NCBI GenBank assembly: GCA_022072445.1 | Contig: JAJVHV010000003.1 | Span: 135,204 to 199,203 of the forward strand | Length of the DNA stretch: 64,000 nucleotides | Direction: 5' to 3' | From: Phycisphaerae bacterium | Lineage (GTDB): Bacteria; Planctomycetota; Phycisphaerae; UBA1845; Fen-1342 | Shown here: positions 60,244 to 64,000 of the stretch, piece after piece | Numbering within the stretch: position 1 is the stretch's first letter | Layout of the letters: each line of letters opens with the position of its first letter | Made by a program: the position numbers and the translations under genes | The notes under the pieces: generated by a model | The model's input: the letters and a program-made list of their open reading frames with translations, nothing else | What the model was told of the DNA's origin: nothing | Database searches by the model: none

Positions 60244-61919
60244 GTGAGTTCGATCTGCATGCCGACTGTGCGGTTCACGAGTGCCGGATGTCTCAGCAGC
60301 GTGACCCGCGCGTTGCGCGGCAGCACTTTGGTCAGCGCCGGGACTTCCGACTCGTATGCATGGATCAGCAGCAATCCGCCGGGCGCCAGGTGCCGCGGCG
60401 CCTGGCCGACCAGCCGCGCGATCAGTTGCTGGTGGAACTTCAGCACGCCACGCGGCATGGCCAGGCCCGACTGCCGCCGGATGAACGGCACGCGCCGCAG
60501 CACGTTCTTGGCCACGTTCATCGCAAACGTGTCGGGCCGGAAGTTGTAGGGCGGGTTGAACGCGATCAGGTCGAATGGCCCGCTGACGCGTTCGAGCAGG
60601 TCGCTCTGCAGGCACTCCATGCTGACGCCATGGCGGCTGGCGTTACGCTGCGCGGTGCGGACGGCGGCCGGGGAGATGTCTACGGCGACGACGCTGCGCC
60701 CCATGCGGGCCATGACGATTCCCACCACGCCGGTGCCGGTGCCCAGATCGAGCACGCGCTGTCCGGGGCGTGAGATCGCGAGCGCCAGTTGGGCGAACGC
60801 GCGGCTGTCGGGCTGCGCCTCGCTCACCCAGATCGGCCCCGGGACCTCCAGCGCGTCGCACAGGCTCTGAACGTCGCTACGAATCTCGGGTGTCGTCTGT
60901 GCGGGCATCGCGGCACGCTCCTCGCTGGCCCATTGGGCATGGTTCATGACGATCCACTCGCGCCGGCGGAGATAGTCGCGCAGCGCCGGCGAGCAGATCG
61001 ACCGCAGCTCCGTCGCGCGCTGCGGCGCCGCCACGTATTCGTGCAGATACGCGATCGGGCAGCCGGCGTCGCGCGCGTCCGGACCGACCGCCGGATGCAG
61101 CAGCAGCTCGACGGAGCCGTAGGGGACGGCGGAGAGTCCGGCGCGGATGGTTCGCAGGCTCATGTTCGCGGTGTAGCTAACGCCGATGAAGTAGTCGGTG
61201 GTCAGCAGGCCGTTGCGCGTCGCGTAGCGCTCGTTGCGCCGCGCGAAGCGATTCAGCAGCACGCGCTTGACGATGTTCGAGTTGAGATAGGGCTGAAGCC
61301 GGCCGCGCAGCCCGCTGTGCGAGTGCGGCAGCTCGCGCGCAATGCGCACGACCGGCACGCCATACTCGGCCGCCAGCCTGCACGTCAGCCGGAAAATCCG
61401 CGGAATCATGTGGACGTGCTGGTGCGAGTTCAGATGATCGATCCGCACGCCGTCGCTCAGCACGCGCTCGATCTGCGCCCGGAACTCCGTCTCGATCTGG
61501 CTGATGCCGCGCGCGTCGCGGGCCGCCGAGAGCAGCCACGCGAATCCCGGCCGCAGCCGCCGGGCGGGCCCCAGCAGCCGGGCGACACGCGCCGGGGGCG
61601 CAACCGGATCGGCCTCGTTCAAGCACAGGTGCACGCCCACCCCCAACCCGGCGCACTCCGGCAGCACGGTCTCGATCGCGTGCCGATACGCAAATCCGTT
61701 CGCCCGCAGACACGTGCTGGTCAGCACGCCTCCCGACCACGCCCGCCGCACCCCTTCATTGAACGCGTACAGCAGCCCCAGATCGTCGGCCTCGAAAATG
61801 ATCGAGCGCCGGCCGACCGCGGCGGCCGCGGGCTCCGCCGTCGAGCCGCACTCCGGCGCGGCGGGCACGCCGGGGGGCATCAGAACGCTTTCCGACGTGG
61901 CCATGCTGCCGTACGCCAT
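60240..61919 (-). CDS. ChbG/YdjC-type carbohydrate deacetylase fused to a class I methyltransferase
   Basis: This 559-residue protein has two domains. Residues about 38-320 are a YdjC/ChbG deacetylase: EADDLGLLYAFNEGV (metal D45-D46), GVHLCLNE (H97) and RIDHLNSHQHVHMIP (D161, H166, H168, H170). Residues about 360-559 are a SAM-dependent methyltransferase: RVLDLGTGTGVVGIV (motif I, from 388), VVAVDISPAAV (SAM ribose site) and DLIAFNPPYNF (N-P-P-Y at 455-458), the last being usual for N- or RNA/protein-glutamine-methylating enzymes. The frame is continuous with no internal start of note. The joined enzyme may deacetylate and methylate amino sugars; this is not known of the family. Confidence 0.85.
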   Translation of the reverse strand: MAYGSMATSESVLMPPGVPAAPECGSTAEPAAAAVGRRSIIFEADDLGLLYAFNEGVRRAWSGGVLTSTCLRANGFAYRHAIETVLPECAGLGVGVHLCLNEADPVAPPARVARLLGPARRLRPGFAWLLSAARDARGISQIETEFRAQIERVLSDGVRIDHLNSHQHVHMIPRIFRLTCRLAAEYGVPVVRIARELPHSHSGLRGRLQPYLNSNIVKRVLLNRFARRNERYATRNGLLTTDYFIGVSYTANMSLRTIRAGLSAVPYGSVELLLHPAVGPDARDAGCPIAYLHEYVAAPQRATELRSICSPALRDYLRRREWIVMNHAQWASEERAAMPAQTTPEIRSDVQSLCDALEVPGPIWVSEAQPDSRAFAQLALAISRPGQRVLDLGTGTGVVGIVMARMGRSVVAVDISPAAVRTAQRNASRHGVSMECLQSDLLERVSGPFDLIAFNPPYNFRPDTFAMNVAKNVLRRVPFIRRQSGLAMPRGVLKFHQQLIARLVGQAPRHLAPGGLLLIHAYESEVPALTKVLPRNARVTLLRHPALVNRTVGMQIELT

Positions 61920-62051
61920 GGATTGTCAACCCGGTGGAGTCCGCCGGCCGACGGCGCAGCGGTGCGGCGTCAGCTTGGCAGAATCTTACCGGCGGGGGGT
62001 ATGTCCGCCTACCGGCCGCGGTGCTGGCGGCGGGACGGTTTGCCGGGCCGG

Positions 62052-63245
62052 CTAGGTCGATCGCGGCCGGAGGTCGAGGCGTGTGCGCGCCGGCCAACCC
62101 GAAAGTAGCAGCTCGGTCCGGCCTTCGAGCACGTCGATCAGCCGCCGGCCGATCAGCTCGCCGCGCCAGCCGACGAGCAGCGCGGGTGTGCCGGCGTCGC
62201 CGTTCTCGCGCGACTCGATCAGCTCGCGGATTCGGCTCGGTCCACCGACCAGGTCGTGGCTGACGCCGGCCTCGTCGCAGATGCAGCGTGCGACAGCGGA
62301 GAGCAGTTCGACGACGGCCTTGCTGATCGGAGTGGGCTCGTGATGCTCGATGGGCTGCGGCCACTCCGACTTCGGGCGTTCGAGGGCGGTGCGGACGGCG
62401 TCGAGCACGTCGCGGGCGATGCGGGCGTTGCGGCCCTGCGGAAAGCCGCGCAGGATGTGCAGGTCTTCCGGCACGCTGGGCTGGCGGCGGGCGATTTCGA
62501 CGGCGATGTCGTCGCGCATGATGGCCCGCGCCGGGCGGTCATGATGCCGCGCCCAGCCGTCGCGCCATTCCAGCAGCGACTCGAGCACCGCCAGCGCCGG
62601 CCGGTCCAGCTTCTTGGCGCCCTTGATCTTGTAGCAGCGGGTCTGCGCCGGCGGGCGGTAGATCGAGGGATCTTCGAAGCGGGCGAACTCCTCGCGGGCC
62701 CACGCCAGACGGCCGCACTTCTCCAGCCGTGTCCGCAGCCGCGCATACGCCGCCGGCAGGTGCGCCACGTCTTCCACCGCGTAGCGCAGTTGCTCGTCGG
62801 TCAGCGGGCGGCGGAGCCAGTCGGTCAACGTCTCGCCCTTGCGGATGCGGCGGCCCAGCACTTCCCCGATCAGGCGCACCAGGTTCAGCGGATAGTGAAA
62901 ACCCGCCAGCCCAGCCGCGATCTGCACGTCGAACACGTTTCGCGGCGGGCGGCCGGTCTTGGCCAGGCAGACTTCGAAGTCCTCCTTGCCGGCGTGCACG
63001 ACCGACGTGACGCGCTCCGAGACCACCAGGTCCCAGAACGGCGACAGGTCGATGTCGGCCGTCGGGTCGATGATCGAGACGCGCCCCTGGTCGGCCACCT
63101 GCACCAGGCACAGGATGGCGTGATAGGTCTCGTCGCGGATGAACTCGGTGTCGAACGCGAACAGTCCCTCGTCTGCCCATTCGCGGCAGCGCGCTTCGAG
63201 CGTGATCTGGTCGTTGACGAATTCGTGACGCGTGATGACTGGCAT
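62052..63245 (-). CDS. rnd: Ribonuclease D
   Basis: This 397-residue protein starts MPVITRHEFVNDQ. The exonuclease domain has FAFDTEFIRDETY (D-x-E), VVHAGKEDFEVCL, NVFDVQIAAGLAGF and YAVEDVAHLPAAY (DEDDy type). HRDC-like helical domains follow (LLEWRDGWARHHDRP). It matures tRNA and other stable RNA 3' ends. Upstream in-frame ATG (63257) and GTG codons exist, so the exact start is not sure. It is leftward and alone. Confidence 0.9.
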   Translation of the reverse strand: MPVITRHEFVNDQITLEARCREWADEGLFAFDTEFIRDETYHAILCLVQVADQGRVSIIDPTADIDLSPFWDLVVSERVTSVVHAGKEDFEVCLAKTGRPPRNVFDVQIAAGLAGFHYPLNLVRLIGEVLGRRIRKGETLTDWLRRPLTDEQLRYAVEDVAHLPAAYARLRTRLEKCGRLAWAREEFARFEDPSIYRPPAQTRCYKIKGAKKLDRPALAVLESLLEWRDGWARHHDRPARAIMRDDIAVEIARRQPSVPEDLHILRGFPQGRNARIARDVLDAVRTALERPKSEWPQPIEHHEPTPISKAVVELLSAVARCICDEAGVSHDLVGGPSRIRELIESRENGDAGTPALLVGWRGELIGRRLIDVLEGRTELLLSGWPARTRLDLRPRST

Positions 63246-63438
63246 GCGGCGGACCATCGCAACGGACGCCGGTGGGTACACCGGCCGGCGCCCTCAGTGT
63301 ATCCGAACCGGGCCGGGAGCGGGCCTCCGCGCGGTGTCCGCAGCCCGGATTTCACGCGTTGACTTTCCCCGGCATTCCGCCGATAGAAGCCGCTGATCGG
63401 TGGCGGAAGCGGCGGTCGGTCGGCCGGCGAAGGCCGCG

Positions 63439-63852
63439 ATGGTGGAGTGCGGCGTGACGATCTCTCCCGAGCAGCGCGAGCGGCTGGCAGCGGCGATCCA
63501 CTCGCACGAATTCCTGCACCGCATCCTGCGTGAGATCGAGAGTGCCCTGCGCGTCGTGTTTCACAGCGATGAGCAGATGAACTGGAAACTCGCGCGGCAG
63601 GCCGCCGAGCAGATTCTGATCGCCGAGATCGTGTGCCGCTATCGCGGCGACTTCGACGGCATCTACCATGCCGTGCGGCGGATGGAGAATGAAGGCCGCC
63701 CGTGGGCCGCCGCCATCCGCGAGCTGGCCGCCGGGATTCACTCCTACTTCACCACGCCGCTGGGGATTATCATGCGGCGAGACCTGTTCGGCGATCAGGC
63801 GGTGTTTCTGTCGCCGGAAGCACTGGACTGGTACCGCAAAGCGGCGGAGTAA
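63439..63852 (+). CDS. Hypothetical helical protein
   Basis: This 137-residue protein (or 150 if the GTG at 63400 is used) is mostly alpha-helical: RERLAAAIHSHEFLHRILRE, LARQAAEQILIAEIVCRYRG and NEGRPWAAAIRELAAGIHSY. I do not recognise the family. It is followed at 14 bases by the exoribonuclease gene in the same direction, so the two are probably co-transcribed. There are several His and Glu residues, but no clear metal site. Confidence 0.55.
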   Translation: MVECGVTISPEQRERLAAAIHSHEFLHRILREIESALRVVFHSDEQMNWKLARQAAEQILIAEIVCRYRGDFDGIYHAVRRMENEGRPWAAAIRELAAGIHSYFTTPLGIIMRRDLFGDQAVFLSPEALDWYRKAAE

Positions 63853-63865
63853 GGGAGTGGGCAAC

Positions 63866-64000
63866 GTGGCAGCGGGACCAACCGCGGAGCGCGGTGCGCG
63901 GCGTTCGATCTCGTCGCTTCAGGCCGGCGAGCGGGTCGACGACGAGATTTTCCTGATCGCGCAGAAGGACCTGCGGACGACCAATACCGGGTCGCTCTAC
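63866..64000 (+). CDS. YhaM-like 3'-5' exoribonuclease (partial, 5' end only)
   Basis: 45 codons are visible before the window ends. After a short lead, SLQAGERVDDEIFLIAQKDL and RTTNTGSLY match the OB-fold start of HD-domain exoribonucleases of the YhaM family. The GTG at 63866 was chosen because AAGGGAG lies 8 bases upstream; a GTG at 63857 is possible. The catalytic HD domain should lie to the right. Confidence 0.6.
   Translation, partial: MAAGPTAERGARRSISSLQAGERVDDEIFLIAQKDLRTTNTGSLY

Overview
This window is high-G+C bacterial chromosome. It most resembles a planctomycete, probably of the Phycisphaerae type. Four things point there: PEP-CTERM proteins ending in PEPAS plus a helix plus RRR; secreted proteins with paired dockerin-like EF-hands (NGDGSxNGFDxDPFV pattern); a prepilin-type protein with a late H-x-GSN-x-D-x-H motif; and several families of short dispersed palindromic repeats that are read into protein ends. 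No rRNA, prophage, insertion sequence or CRISPR array was seen. The only RNA gene found is a tRNA-His.

Region 1 (1-11.8 kb) looks like a polysaccharide-use locus, probably for a beta-glucan. A leftward operon encodes a GH1 beta-glucosidase, a secreted glucoamylase/GH144-like enzyme with dockerin-like tail, a sugar-binding protein, a MalF-type permease and, at the window edge, an unusual protein in which an Lgt-like domain is fused in frame to a MalG-type permease. An orphan antitoxin-like gene lies head-on between two operon genes. A rightward cluster (PEP-CTERM protein, pseudopilin, large CBM-like protein with dockerin-like tail) diverges from the same intergenic region. That region holds a perfect match to the LacI-family operator consensus overlapping the -35 box of a good sigma70-type promoter.

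Region 2 (11.8-29.3 kb) is mixed: PEP-CTERM protein, EamA-like half transporter, an NDNG-repeat lipoprotein with a clear terminator, DinB, D-amino-acid oxidase overlapping an SDR that lacks the Tyr/Lys pair, a serine hydrolase-PDZ protein, MobA, an alginate-export-type porin, ACMSD, an EthD protein, a secreted nuclease/phosphatase-type lipoprotein, a 12-cysteine secreted peptide next to a thioredoxin-fold/HEAT protein, a coiled-coil secreted protein, a Gph-type phosphatase, an NTF2-like lipoprotein and a small dockerin protein.

Region 3 (29.6-42.4 kb): DsbD, PhyH-type dioxygenase, UroD-family protein, a TPR protein, a zinc-ribbon peptide, a UvrA that consists only of the N-terminal half, a flavin reductase, a PHP phosphoesterase, a lipoprotein and a chromate transporter.

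Region 4 (42.6-53.4 kb): a compact chemotaxis-like cassette (CheW, a 109-residue receptor-tip protein, CheA), two small exported proteins, tRNA-His, a PilT-type ATPase followed by a membrane-anchored GspE/PilB relative that lacks the Walker A lysine, and an M16 protease.

Region 5 (53.4-64 kb): OFA-type MFS transporter, tandem tyrosine phenol-lyase and tryptophanase, a hemerythrin, a PIG-V-like mannosyltransferase translationally coupled to a ChbG/YdjC deacetylase-methyltransferase fusion, RNase D, a small unknown protein and the start of a YhaM-like exoribonuclease. All functional calls are from sequence reading alone; no database search was run.
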